Assembly (NCBI GenBank): GCA_029856295.1
Contig: JAHQWS010000270.1
Span: forward strand, 1-23,220
Reading direction: 5' to 3'
Length of the DNA: 23,220 nucleotides
From: Promethearchaeia archaeon
GTDB lineage: Archaea > Asgardarchaeota > Lokiarchaeia > Sigyniarchaeales > SOKP01
The notes beneath the pieces are model-generated. The model saw only the letters and a program-made list of their open reading frames with translations, did not search any database and had not been told where the DNA came from. Below, one piece after another: positions 6,645 to 15,780 of this stretch; within the stretch, counting starts at the first letter, position 1, and each line of letters opens with the position of its first letter. The translations under genes and the position numbers were made by a program.

Positions 6645-9600
6645 CTAATCAATTGGCAATTTTACCATAAAGGTACTTCCTTTATTTCTTCCGTCAGATT
6701 CAGCCCAGATTTGCCCTCCGTGTAATTTTAGAATTTCTTTACAAATATACAACCCCAGACCTGAACCTTTTATATCAATATATTCTAATCCCTCAGTATA
6801 TCTATCAATTTTACCGAATCTAGTGAATAATACTTTCATTTCTTTTTCCGTTAGTCCAACACCAGTATCAATCACACTTAAAATAGCCCAATCATCTTGT
6901 TCATACAATTTTATAGTAATTTTTCCATTCGGAGGTGTATATTTTATAGCATTTGACAATAAATTTGTTATGACCTCTCCAATTCTATTTTTATCAATTT
7001 TTAACCAGAATTCTTCAGGAATATTTAAACTTAAGGTCAGCTTTCTTTGTTTTATTAGATATTTCATATCATTAGAACTTTCTTTCACAATCTCACTCAG
7101 ATTATTTTTTTGTTTTTCCAGTTGTAATTTATCATACTCTATTCGAGAAACATTGAGTAATTGATCAACTAAATCTTTTAATCTCCTGCCACCTTTATCA
7201 ATCATTTCGATTATTTCTCGTGCATCCTTCCCTAATTGATCACTATATATCGTTTTCAGAAGTTCTGAACCACTAATCACAGGTATTAAGGGAGTCTTTA
7301 ATTCATGTGAAGCTCTAGAGATAAGATCTTTTCTAATTTGTTCTAGTTCTTTTAATTTTTTAAATTCCTCTTCAACAATTAGCTCAGCCTTTTTTCTTTC
7401 TGTGATTTCACGAATAAATACAGCAACTCTATCTTTAGAAAAGTAGAGAAATCTTGACTCAAAATATCGCATTTCGTCTTTAATTGGAAGAGTATACTCA
7501 ATTATTGTTTGTTGTTTAGTTTCTATTGTATTATTTATGGCATTCATAGTTAGAGTACCAAAATCGCCAGGAAATAAATCTTTCATGCTTTTTCCAAGGA
7601 AATCCTCGGGAGGAAGATATAGGTCCTTACTTTGACCTCTATAATCTAAAATTTCTCCCTCTTTAGAAACCATGAAATATAGATCAGGGATTGACTCAAA
7701 TATTCTTCGAAATTTCTCTTCAGATTTTTTTAGATTTTGTTCGGCTTTTTTTCTTTCAGTGATATCTTGTAATATTAGTTGAATTAAAGTTTCATTTTCT
7801 ATATTTATTAGAGATAAATTAAGATTTACCCATTGAATGCTTCCATCAGATTTAACAAGGGGAAATTCAAAAAAGTCTGTAACTTCACCTCTAAGCAACT
7901 TGTCTAGTTGTTCCTCTGCCTTCGGTATGATTGGTTTCTCTTCCTCATGAAATGAAAAAATTTCTCTAAAATTTTTACCAATTAAATCATCTTTCCGAGG
8001 TGTTGTTAGAAATTGATTAGTGGCAGAATTTAACGCTAATACCTTTCCATCCAAGTCTGATAAACCAATTAAGAAGGGCGCACTTTCGAATAAATGTCGA
8101 TACTTCGTTTCAGATGTTCGTAATTTATTTTCAATTTCTTTTTTCTCAGTAATATCTCTTAAAATTGTGACAACTTGATTAACATTCTCTCCTTTAAAAA
8201 TAGGAATTTTGCGTGTTTCAGTTATGATTTCCTTATTGCCTAAAAAAATGTTCTCTTCACTAAAATGTTGTATCCCGCTATTAAAAACCTTTTCGTATTC
8301 TCTACGAACGTTATCTGGTAAAAATGGAAACGCTTCAAAAACATTCTTGCCTATAATATTTTCATCAACATCCAAGCCAATGAGCCAGCGTTCAAATACG
8401 GGATTTGCTAAAATTATTTTCAAATTTCTATCGACAACATGGAGGGGATCGGAAAAAGAATTAATTGTGGTTCGATACTGCTCTTCTGATTCTTTTAGCT
8501 TTTGTTCTGCCTCCTTTTTTTCAGTTATATTTCTAGAAATAATTATACCTTTTATTTCACCATTTTTATCTAAAAAAGTCTGTCCTCTAACACCAAGCCA
8601 AATATATGTACCATCTTTCTTTTTAAATCTTAATTCAGCCATCCCTTCACTAAATTTGACAAGATCACTTAGAATCTTAGCTATAATTCTTATGTCGCGT
8701 GGATGAATGAATTGTGATACGGATTTTCCAATTAGATCCTCATATGAATATCCCAACACTTTCATATGAACTTCATTTACATATTCAAATTTTACTAATT
8801 GAGAAAATATGGCAATAAAATCATTGGCATTTTCTGAAATTAATCGATATTTTTCTTCGGATTCCCTTAATTTATTTTCCGCAATCTTCTTTTCAGTAAC
8901 ATCACGTAGAAATCCACTAAATCCAACTTTATTTCCCTCTGCGTCATATATTAAATGAATGGGAGTTTCGCCATATATGATATTACCATTTTTTGTAATA
9001 ACTTCATATTCAAAGCTCTTTTGTTCTATTCCAGTTTTATATACTGTATTAAATGCTTTAAATGCCTTCTTACTCATTTCTTCGGTTGTACAGTTTTTAA
9101 AATTCATTCCCATTAACTCTTCAGGGGGATACTCAAATAGTTTACAAAAAGCATCATTAAAAAAGGTAAAATTACCTCTTAAATCGACTTCAAAATAACC
9201 GTCTTTGGTATCTTCTATAATAGTTCGATATTTTTTCTCAGATTCTTTTATCTTTTGTTCTGCTTGTTTTCGTTCATGTATATCCTGTAATATTACTTGT
9301 ACCATTTGCCTATTTCCAATTTCTACTAACGAAGCTTCTAAGTTAAGCCACCTTGTTTCTCCTCGTTCATTAGAAAATGGAAATTCAAAAGGTTTAATAT
9401 ATCCATTTTTTATTAATTCTTGATATTTACCACTTAAAACCGAAATATTTGTCTCGTCAAATCTTTCAACATGCCGAAAATCTTTTCCTATTAGTTCTTC
9501 CTTTTTATAGACAAATCTTTCGATAAAGGGGGTATTTACATCAATTATTGTTCCGTCTAAATCTAACAGAAAAAGCATATTTGGAGATTTCTCAAATAAG

Positions 9601-11519
9601 TGCCTATATTTTTCTTCTGATTCTTTCAATAACTGTTCTGCTTGTTTACGTTCATTAATATCTTGTAATATGACCTGAATTAACCGTTCTCCTTCTATTT
9701 CAATAACTGAAGCTTGTATATTTATCCATTTTAGTGATCTATCTATATCAAATACCTCAACCTCAAAAGGATCTATGTACCCATATTCTAAAAATTCTTT
9801 AAATTTTATCATAAATAATTCTTTATTTTTATGAAGGAATTCTCTGTTGCGAAATATTTTATGCCCAATTGAAGTATGTTTTTCTATACCGAAAAGTTCA
9901 ACGAAAGGCTTATTCATATCGACTATATCTCCACTCATCGTTAATAATAGGATCATATTAGGGAAATTTTCAAACAAATGCCTATATTTCTCTTCTGATT
10001 CTTGAAGTGCGTTTTGAATTTTCTTAAATTCTGTAATATCTGTCGAAACACCTTCAAAATACCCATGTTCTTCATAAAGTTTGGCCGACATCGTGATATA
10101 TTTTTCATTTCCTTTTTTATCAGTGAAATGTGCCTCGATGCCTGTAATCTCACCGTCTTCCTTTAATTTTGCCATAAAATCTTTCCTGTAATCTCCGGGA
10201 ACAACATCCATACTCGTAGATTTTTTAAGAAAATCATCAAGATTATCATACCCCACAATCTTGGCAGCGTTTTCATTCGCTCGGATGAATTTTCCATCAG
10301 AAATTCTTACAGTCCATAAACTTATAGGAGCATTTTTATATAAATGCCTATATTGTTCCTCACTTTCTTTTAATTTCTTTTCCGCTAGCTTTTGTTCTGT
10401 GATATCCCTCATGATACCAATAAAAGCTTTTGGATTGCCATCAGCGTCTTTTATTAAGTTAGCATTTAACTCACATATATAATAAGTTCCATCTATTCGA
10501 ACTAGTTTATATTCAGCTTTAACAGTTTCACCTTTCAAAGTTTTTTGGATATTTTTCATGGCTTTCGATTGATCTTCAGGAATCATGAATTCTAAATAAT
10601 TCTTCCCGATTAGATCTTCCATTGTATCTCCTCCATATAATTCAACTGCTTTCTGAGAAACATCAATAACTTTTCCTTTTAAATCTGTCACTACAATAGC
10701 ATTGGGAGATGTTCTGACTAAAGTTTTATACAAATTTTCACTTTCAAGTAATTGCTGAGTAAGATTCTTACGTTTTGTAATATCATATATTACCACTTGC
10801 ACGAAGGTACTTCCACCGATTTTAACAATTGAAGCTTGGATAGTCGTCCAAATTAAGGCACCATCCTTTTTATACATTTGAAGGTCAGTTCGATGCACTT
10901 CCTCTCCCTTTAAAATCTTTATAAAGAGTTGCTGGAGATAAGATAAAAAATCTTGATGAACAATTGAAATATTTCCAAAATGTCGGCCTATAATTTCGAT
11001 TTTCTTATAACCAAACACCCTCTCTAGAGTAGGATTACAATCAACAATAATACCATCTGAATTGAGTAAGACTATGGAAAATGGAGTCGTCTCAAAAAGA
11101 TCTCGATATTTCTTTTCAGACCTTTTTAAACTTTCCTGGGCATTCTTAAGGTCTGTAATATCTTTTGCAATACCTAAAATACTATAAATCTCTCCATTTT
11201 TTCTTAAGGGGATGCCAAAAGTTTCTACATAAATAATGTCTCCTGATTTAGTTCTAACTTTATATTCTGAAAATTTCGACTGTTGTCCAGTTTCTATAAA
11301 TTCCTTTACATTATTATCAGCTCTTCGTAGATCTTCTTCATCAAGTAAGGCTCTGAAGGATAACTCTATAAGCTCCTTTCTTTTGTACTCTAGTCTTTTT
11401 AACATAATATCGTTTGCATCAAGAATATTACCCTTAGAATCGATTACATAAATGAAATCTAAAGAATGCTCGAATAATTCCTTGTACTTTTCTCTTATTT
11501 CTTCGGGATTATAACTCAT
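6645..11519 (-). CDS. Eleven-PAS-domain sensor histidine kinase
   Basis: This 1624-residue protein has 11 PAS/PAC units of about 125 residues, starting near residues 12, 138, 264, 390, 512, 638, 764, 891, 1015, 1140 and 1270. Most are separated by a helical linker of the form DITERKxAEQxLKESEEKYR. The end is a canonical kinase: HisKA from about 1395 with phospho-acceptor His1405 (SHELKTPL), then the N box near 1519 (NLLSNAIKYTPP), the G1 box near 1551 (DTGVGL) and the G2 box near 1585 (GSGLGLYI). No membrane segment, signal peptide or receiver domain is seen, so it is a cytosolic hybrid-free sensor without an adjacent partner. Cofactors of the PAS units cannot be inferred from sequence alone. 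PAS 5 and 6 look like a tandem duplication. A TATA-like element at 11564-11576 precedes the ATG. Confidence 0.95.
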   Translation of the reverse strand: MSYNPEEIREKYKELFEHSLDFIYVIDSKGNILDANDIMLKRLEYKRKELIELSFRALLDEEDLRRADNNVKEFIETGQQSKFSEYKVRTKSGDIIYVETFGIPLRKNGEIYSILGIAKDITDLKNAQESLKRSEKKYRDLFETTPFSIVLLNSDGIIVDCNPTLERVFGYKKIEIIGRHFGNISIVHQDFLSYLQQLFIKILKGEEVHRTDLQMYKKDGALIWTTIQASIVKIGGSTFVQVVIYDITKRKNLTQQLLESENLYKTLVRTSPNAIVVTDLKGKVIDVSQKAVELYGGDTMEDLIGKNYLEFMIPEDQSKAMKNIQKTLKGETVKAEYKLVRIDGTYYICELNANLIKDADGNPKAFIGIMRDITEQKLAEKKLKESEEQYRHLYKNAPISLWTVRISDGKFIRANENAAKIVGYDNLDDFLKKSTSMDVVPGDYRKDFMAKLKEDGEITGIEAHFTDKKGNEKYITMSAKLYEEHGYFEGVSTDITEFKKIQNALQESEEKYRHLFENFPNMILLLTMSGDIVDMNKPFVELFGIEKHTSIGHKIFRNREFLHKNKELFMIKFKEFLEYGYIDPFEVEVFDIDRSLKWINIQASVIEIEGERLIQVILQDINERKQAEQLLKESEEKYRHLFEKSPNMLFLLDLDGTIIDVNTPFIERFVYKKEELIGKDFRHVERFDETNISVLSGKYQELIKNGYIKPFEFPFSNERGETRWLNLEASLVEIGNRQMVQVILQDIHERKQAEQKIKESEKKYRTIIEDTKDGYFEVDLRGNFTFFNDAFCKLFEYPPEELMGMNFKNCTTEEMSKKAFKAFNTVYKTGIEQKSFEYEVITKNGNIIYGETPIHLIYDAEGNKVGFSGFLRDVTEKKIAENKLRESEEKYRLISENANDFIAIFSQLVKFEYVNEVHMKVLGYSYEDLIGKSVSQFIHPRDIRIIAKILSDLVKFSEGMAELRFKKKDGTYIWLGVRGQTFLDKNGEIKGIIISRNITEKKEAEQKLKESEEQYRTTINSFSDPLHVVDRNLKIILANPVFERWLIGLDVDENIIGKNVFEAFPFLPDNVRREYEKVFNSGIQHFSEENIFLGNKEIITETRKIPIFKGENVNQVVTILRDITEKKEIENKLRTSETKYRHLFESAPFLIGLSDLDGKVLALNSATNQFLTTPRKDDLIGKNFREIFSFHEEEKPIIPKAEEQLDKLLRGEVTDFFEFPLVKSDGSIQWVNLNLSLINIENETLIQLILQDITERKKAEQNLKKSEEKFRRIFESIPDLYFMVSKEGEILDYRGQSKDLYLPPEDFLGKSMKDLFPGDFGTLTMNAINNTIETKQQTIIEYTLPIKDEMRYFESRFLYFSKDRVAVFIREITERKKAELIVEEEFKKLKELEQIRKDLISRASHELKTPLIPVISGSELLKTIYSDQLGKDAREIIEMIDKGGRRLKDLVDQLLNVSRIEYDKLQLEKQKNNLSEIVKESSNDMKYLIKQRKLTLSLNIPEEFWLKIDKNRIGEVITNLLSNAIKYTPPNGKITIKLYEQDDWAILSVIDTGVGLTEKEMKVLFTRFGKIDRYTEGLEYIDIKGSGLGLYICKEILKLHGGQIWAESDGRNKGSTFMVKLPID
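9231..9986 (-). repeat. Tandem duplicated PAS units 5 and 6 inside the long kinase
   Basis: Residues 512-637 and 638-763 are both exactly 126 long and align without a gap. I count 57 identical residues (about 45%). The closest parts are the starts (YRHLFE, PNM) and the ends (QVILQDI, ERKQAEQ, KESE). The DNA of the linker also repeats with the same period of about 378 bases (compare 9225-9300 with 9601-9676). Confidence 0.7.
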
Positions 11520-11563
11520 TTTTTTTGCTTCTTAAATTGCTAAAATGGTAATGATAATAGCAC

Positions 11564-11576
11564 TTTTTATATATAT
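11564..11576 (-). promoter_or_regulatory. Putative TATA box for the eleven-PAS kinase
   Basis: On the minus strand the element reads ATATATATAAAAA, centred about 50 bases before the ATG at 11519, which would give a leader of about 25 bases. It is the most TATA-like element in the 149-base gap between the first two kinase genes and argues for a separate transcript. Confidence 0.45.
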
Positions 11577-11668
11577 GTTTTATCCCATAAATAGAATGAA
11601 ATTAGTAAGATTTGGTGAATTAAACTAATTTTAATCATAGAAATCGTCTAATAAATCTTTGCTTTGAA

Positions 11669-12826
11669 TTAGATAATAGAATGAGATTCTTTCGCTTCTG
11701 GAATATAAATAATAAAATTACTTCCTTTAGTGTAGTCTCCTCGTTCTTTATCTTCAACAATAATAGATCCATTATAACTATAAATTATATTTTTTACCAA
11801 GGATAATCCAATACCCATACCTTTTAGAGTTCTATCCTTACTATGACTTCTATGAAAAATAGTTTTTTTCTGGGAATCTGGTATTCCAATTCCATTATCA
11901 AGAAATTGAAGTTTTATGTATTTTTTCTCGTCTTGGATCTCTTTAGAAATTATAATATTTATCAATACTGAATTATTATTATTATATTTCACAGAATTTA
12001 TTAAAATGTTCTCAAATACGTCTAAAAGTAGCTCATTTGCTCTCACATGGAAATTTTCATTTTTAACTTCAATTAATATATTTAGATTTCGATCTTGAAA
12101 ACTCTCTTTAACAAATTTAATCGCCTTTTCTAAATGATCATAAATATCTGTTTTTTCGGTCTGAAATTCTGTCTGTTCTAACTTAGATAGTTTTTGGACA
12201 TTTAAAATTAAATTTGCGCCTCTTTTGGCTTGCGATTCTATGATGCTTAATAAATCATCTCCCTTAGCCAATTTTTCTGGATATTTTTGACAACGTGAAT
12301 AAAGTTCGATTGAAGATAAGATATTATGAAGGATATTATTCATGTCATGAGCAAACAAATCTTTATAAAAATCTGTTCTATTATAAGCCAGACGATGTTT
12401 GATTTCCGATTCTTTTAATTTTTGCTCAGCTAATTTCTTTAAGGTAATATCTTGAACTTGGACTAAAAAATGGCTAAATTCCTTGTCTCCTTTTAAAAAT
12501 AGTGGTGAAACTAATACATCGTGAAAAATTCTTCCTGATTTTGATGTTTCATATAAATTTGAATTCTTAATTTGGTCAAAATCATATATTTTTTCAAATC
12601 GAGAGATTTTTCCAAATTCTAGGTTTTCCTTTATGTTTTCTGGTGTGTTCGGATCTTCAAAAAATTTATAGTTTGAAATATTTTCAATGTCAGAGATACC
12701 GAAAATGTTCAGGCTCGCTTTATTTACTTCAAGCAAATTACCTTTACGATCATAGAGCTCAATTCCAATCGGCGAATCGTCAAATATTCTTCTGAATTTT
12801 TCTTCTAACTCTTTTTTTCCTTTCAT
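11669..12826 (-). CDS. PAS-domain histidine kinase with HDMNN-type H-box
   Basis: The 385-residue protein has one PAS unit (about residues 10-140), a short linker and a kinase core. The phospho-acceptor is His160 in FAHDMNNIL, a form like the HDFNN H-box of many orphan PAS kinases and unlike the HELKTP of the long kinase to its left. The ATPase part has an N box near 273 (ENILINSVKYN), G1 near 310 (DNGIGIPD) and G2 near 336 (GMGIGLSLVK). From residue 158 to the end it aligns without a gap to the 801-residue kinase upstream, at about 55% identity by hand count. No membrane segment or receiver is present. The start ATG at 12826 gives a complete PAS unit. TATA-like sequences near 12853-12866 and 12888-12895 suggest its own promoter. 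Confidence 0.93.
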   Translation of the reverse strand: MKGKKELEEKFRRIFDDSPIGIELYDRKGNLLEVNKASLNIFGISDIENISNYKFFEDPNTPENIKENLEFGKISRFEKIYDFDQIKNSNLYETSKSGRIFHDVLVSPLFLKGDKEFSHFLVQVQDITLKKLAEQKLKESEIKHRLAYNRTDFYKDLFAHDMNNILHNILSSIELYSRCQKYPEKLAKGDDLLSIIESQAKRGANLILNVQKLSKLEQTEFQTEKTDIYDHLEKAIKFVKESFQDRNLNILIEVKNENFHVRANELLLDVFENILINSVKYNNNNSVLINIIISKEIQDEKKYIKLQFLDNGIGIPDSQKKTIFHRSHSKDRTLKGMGIGLSLVKNIIYSYNGSIIVEDKERGDYTKGSNFIIYIPEAKESHSII

Positions 12827-13076
12827 TGTTTTTATGTGATTGGAATTTTGAGCATTCTATAAGTAAAACCCTTGCGACTTTAAGGAATTTATATCATCCA
12901 AAAAAATTGTTGAATGACTTAAAATTTTTATTACTTTATAATATAGAAATCTTGTTTTCTACTAATAAAGTAATGTTTTCAATTATATTTTTTATCAAAA
13001 GAACGAACAATAATGATGAAACCATTACAAAATGGTAGTTGAAGAGAAAATTCTATTAAATTTTAAAGATTAAAAT
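12827..13076. other. 250-base gap between the two related kinase genes
   Basis: The region is AT-rich and I see no gene in it. It holds TATA-like elements for the 385-residue kinase (minus strand, near 12853-12866 and 12888-12895) and a small inverted repeat at 13021-13036 (ACCATT, four bases, AATGGT) about 40 bases beyond the stop codon of the 801-residue kinase. The repeat is not followed by a T run, so it is not a convincing terminator. The size of the gap suggests the two kinases are separate transcripts. Confidence 0.4.
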
Positions 13077-15482
13077 TCAGCTCAAAATTGCTTCTGGAAT
13101 AAAAACGATGAAATTACTTCCTTTGGTGTAATTGCCCCTGATTGTATCTTCAACCAAAACATCGCCATTATAGGAATCAATTAGAAATTTAACTAAAGAT
13201 AATCCAATACCCATTCCAATTGTAGATCTTTGTTGATTTGAAACTCTCTGAAAAATTGTCTCTTTTCTTGCATCTGGTATTCCCATTCCATTATCTATAA
13301 ATTCAATTTTCAAATATTTTTTTTTCGCGCGCTTTTCCTTAGATATTTTTATTTGAATCTCAACAGTAGGATTATCATTATGTTTTACTGAATTTATTAA
13401 TATATTCTCAAATACATCCAAAAGTAACTCATTTGCTTGAGCATAGTATTTTGCTTCTTTAGCGGAAATATCTATCTTAATTTCTCTATTTTTATAGCTG
13501 CTAAGAATAAATTCAATAGCATCGTTTAAAATCTTATTCAAATCAGTTTTTTCTAGAGTAACTCTTGATTCTTCAATTGTAGATAATTTTTGTACATTTG
13601 AAATTAATTGAGCTCCCCTATTTGTTTGTTCCCTTATCATATCAAACAAGTTGTCTATTTCTTTCAATTTATCAGAGTTATCTTTATAAAATGAGTAAAG
13701 TTCAGCCGAACCTGAAATGACGGTCAATATATTTTTCATATCATGAGCAAATAGGTCTTTATAAAAGTTTGCTTGATTGGAAGCTTTAATTAAATTGTCC
13801 TGAGTCTTTCTCTCTTCTGTTATATCATGCCCTATTGTTTGTAAAAATATTTCATCCCCTATGTTTATGACATTGGTTTGAAAATTAAACCATAACAATT
13901 TGCCGTTTTTCGTTTTAATTTTTAATTCGATAGAGGGTAATTTTTGCCCTTGAATTAATTTATCAAGTCTTTTAATTAGTCTTGGAATATATTTTTCAGC
14001 TATTGGTTCACCCGAGTCACTCAATTCAATATAATTCTTACCGATTAATTCTTCTCTTTTATATCCGGTTAGTTCTACTACCTTAGGGTTAACATCTCTT
14101 ATAGTCCCCTTACTATCAATTAATAAGATAGAGGATGGCGCATTCTCAAAAAGGTATCTATATTTCTCTTCTGATTCTCTTAAGCTTTCTTCTGCTTTTC
14201 TTTTTTCAGTAATGTCTATGTATGTAGTTATGAAGGCATTTCTATTCTGATATTTTATTGTTTTATACCATACGTCTAACCAAATAATTCGCCCGCTTCT
14301 ATGAACACCACGTGCTACATAATTTCTTATTCCAGTTTCAGATTCATCATCTCTCCTTTTTGCTTGTTCTAAAATCATTTGTCTATCGTCGGGATGGATT
14401 GTTTTTAAAAATTCACCAGGTTGCCAATTTAGCATTTCTTCAATGGGATAGCCCAATAAATTAGAAAGCTGTTGATTGATATATTTTACCACGTTATCCT
14501 GGATTATTGCTACGCCCATTAGGCTCTGTTCAGCTATAGTTCTAAATTTTTCTTCAGATTCTCTTATTTTTTTTTCTGCTTTTATCCGTTCGGTAATGTC
14601 TCGAGAGATTCCAAATAAAACTTCTTGATTTCCCCAGAAACCTTTAGAAATTTTTGTCTCAACTGGAATTAATTTGCCATCACTTGTTTGTATAGGAACA
14701 TTACATGAATCAGTTTTACCTGCAATCATATCCGCTACAATTGAAGCTGCTTCTTTGCGCCTTTCTGGAGGATGAAAATCCAATACATGCATATTTAGCA
14801 TATCCTTTTCAGAATAGCCAATGTGATCTACAACTTTTTGATTTACTCTTAAAATGTTTCCTTCCATATCAAGGACGAAGATATAATCATAAATGGAATT
14901 AAAGAGTGTTTCTAAATTAGATTGACTTGCTATTAAATCTTCTTCGATATTTTTCAGTTCAGTGATATCAGTAATGGAAATAAACAATTTTGACCAAGTT
15001 TTAGAATATTCGGGGATTAATGTTAATTTTATAAATACATTTTTCACATTTCCTTTTAAGGTTAAGTGAGGAGCTTCTGATTCAAATGTCCTTTTACCCT
15101 CTGAAAGCGCTATTAATTCCTCCTTGAAAATATCTAAACTTTTTTTAGTAAATATTTTAGGTAATCCCACAAAAACCTCTTCTTTATTCTTAGCTTCAAG
15201 TAATTCTATAGTTGCATTATTAATATCAAGGATTTTCACAAGAGAGGCATATTTTGAAACGTCCTCAGGATGCTCATCAAAATAAACTCGAAAGTCTTTT
15301 ACCCCGGATTCTTTTAAATGATCTATATGGATTTTTACAGCTGTAAAATCTTCTTCCCATAGTGATGTTGGAGAATTTTCAAATAGACTGCGGTATCGCG
15401 CCTCAGATTCCCTTAAGGCTTCTTCTGCTTGTCTATATTTTTTATTATCAGAATCTTTAGCTTTGTATGGATCTTCAGTCAT
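13077..15482 (-). CDS. Four-PAS histidine kinase with HDMKN-type H-box
   Basis: The 801-residue protein has four PAS units: a long variant at about 30-188 that contains the SLWEEDF and DFRVYFDEHPE segments known from a PAS subgroup, then about 189-312, 313-440 and 441-565. The kinase core starts with FAHDMKNIL, phospho-acceptor His580, followed by the N box near 693 (ENILINSVKHN), G1 near 730 (DNGMGIPD) and G2 near 756 (GMGIGLSLVK). It is a clear paralogue of the 385-residue kinase encoded just downstream: same spacing throughout the catalytic half. There is no membrane segment and no receiver domain, so it should act in the cytosol on a partner encoded elsewhere. ATG at 15482 is the start; no Shine-Dalgarno site is visible before it. 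Confidence 0.94.
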   Translation of the reverse strand: MTEDPYKAKDSDNKKYRQAEEALRESEARYRSLFENSPTSLWEEDFTAVKIHIDHLKESGVKDFRVYFDEHPEDVSKYASLVKILDINNATIELLEAKNKEEVFVGLPKIFTKKSLDIFKEELIALSEGKRTFESEAPHLTLKGNVKNVFIKLTLIPEYSKTWSKLFISITDITELKNIEEDLIASQSNLETLFNSIYDYIFVLDMEGNILRVNQKVVDHIGYSEKDMLNMHVLDFHPPERRKEAASIVADMIAGKTDSCNVPIQTSDGKLIPVETKISKGFWGNQEVLFGISRDITERIKAEKKIRESEEKFRTIAEQSLMGVAIIQDNVVKYINQQLSNLLGYPIEEMLNWQPGEFLKTIHPDDRQMILEQAKRRDDESETGIRNYVARGVHRSGRIIWLDVWYKTIKYQNRNAFITTYIDITEKRKAEESLRESEEKYRYLFENAPSSILLIDSKGTIRDVNPKVVELTGYKREELIGKNYIELSDSGEPIAEKYIPRLIKRLDKLIQGQKLPSIELKIKTKNGKLLWFNFQTNVINIGDEIFLQTIGHDITEERKTQDNLIKASNQANFYKDLFAHDMKNILTVISGSAELYSFYKDNSDKLKEIDNLFDMIREQTNRGAQLISNVQKLSTIEESRVTLEKTDLNKILNDAIEFILSSYKNREIKIDISAKEAKYYAQANELLLDVFENILINSVKHNDNPTVEIQIKISKEKRAKKKYLKIEFIDNGMGIPDARKETIFQRVSNQQRSTIGMGIGLSLVKFLIDSYNGDVLVEDTIRGNYTKGSNFIVFIPEAILS

Positions 15483-15780
15483 TTTAATTTTAAATTCAAA
15501 GATTAATTTATTAACTCCCTAATATCATAAAATCATTCAATATTATAGTAATTTTAATTTATAATTTTTTACATTTGAGTTAGGCTTATAATTACAAGGT
15601 GCACTTCAATTAAATAAATTTATTGTTTATTTTTTGTCTCTTCCATTATAAAATATAACGATGTTAATAGACGGTAAATTATAGTTTATTTTCCAAATTG
15701 AAATATTAGTACAAAGAGAAAAAAATAAAAGATAATTAACTCCTAATATTGAATTTATTCGTCCTAAATGCGCTTAAAAA
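15483..15780. other. 298-base intergenic region, no gene seen
   Basis: This AT-rich gap lies between the 801-residue kinase and the end of the M20 amidohydrolase gene, both on the minus strand. It contains possible TATA elements for the kinase near 15538-15549 and 15558-15567 (minus strand). I found no reading frame, tRNA-like fold or long inverted repeat. Confidence 0.4.

Noticed and set aside
8209..8706. Plus-strand open frame of 165 codons
   Set aside because: It lies wholly inside the long kinase gene on the other strand, which has unmistakable PAS motifs there. The translated product is Ser/Phe-rich and has no domain.
7740..11160. Regularly spaced similar DNA segments about 375-390 bases apart
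   Set aside because: They encode the PAS linker helix (ERKxAEQ, KESEEKYR) inside one reading frame, diverge at the DNA level and are far too widely spaced for a CRISPR array.
13021..13036. Inverted repeat ACCATT-ACAA-AATGGT as a terminator or operator
   Set aside because: The arms are only six AT-rich base pairs, no T run follows on the minus strand, and such short repeats are expected by chance.
12826..13038. Plus-strand open frame of 70 codons in the gap between the kinases
   Set aside because: It starts at a TTG overlapping the neighbouring kinase start, has no ribosome site and low-complexity Phe/Ile/Leu content, as expected by chance in AT-rich DNA.
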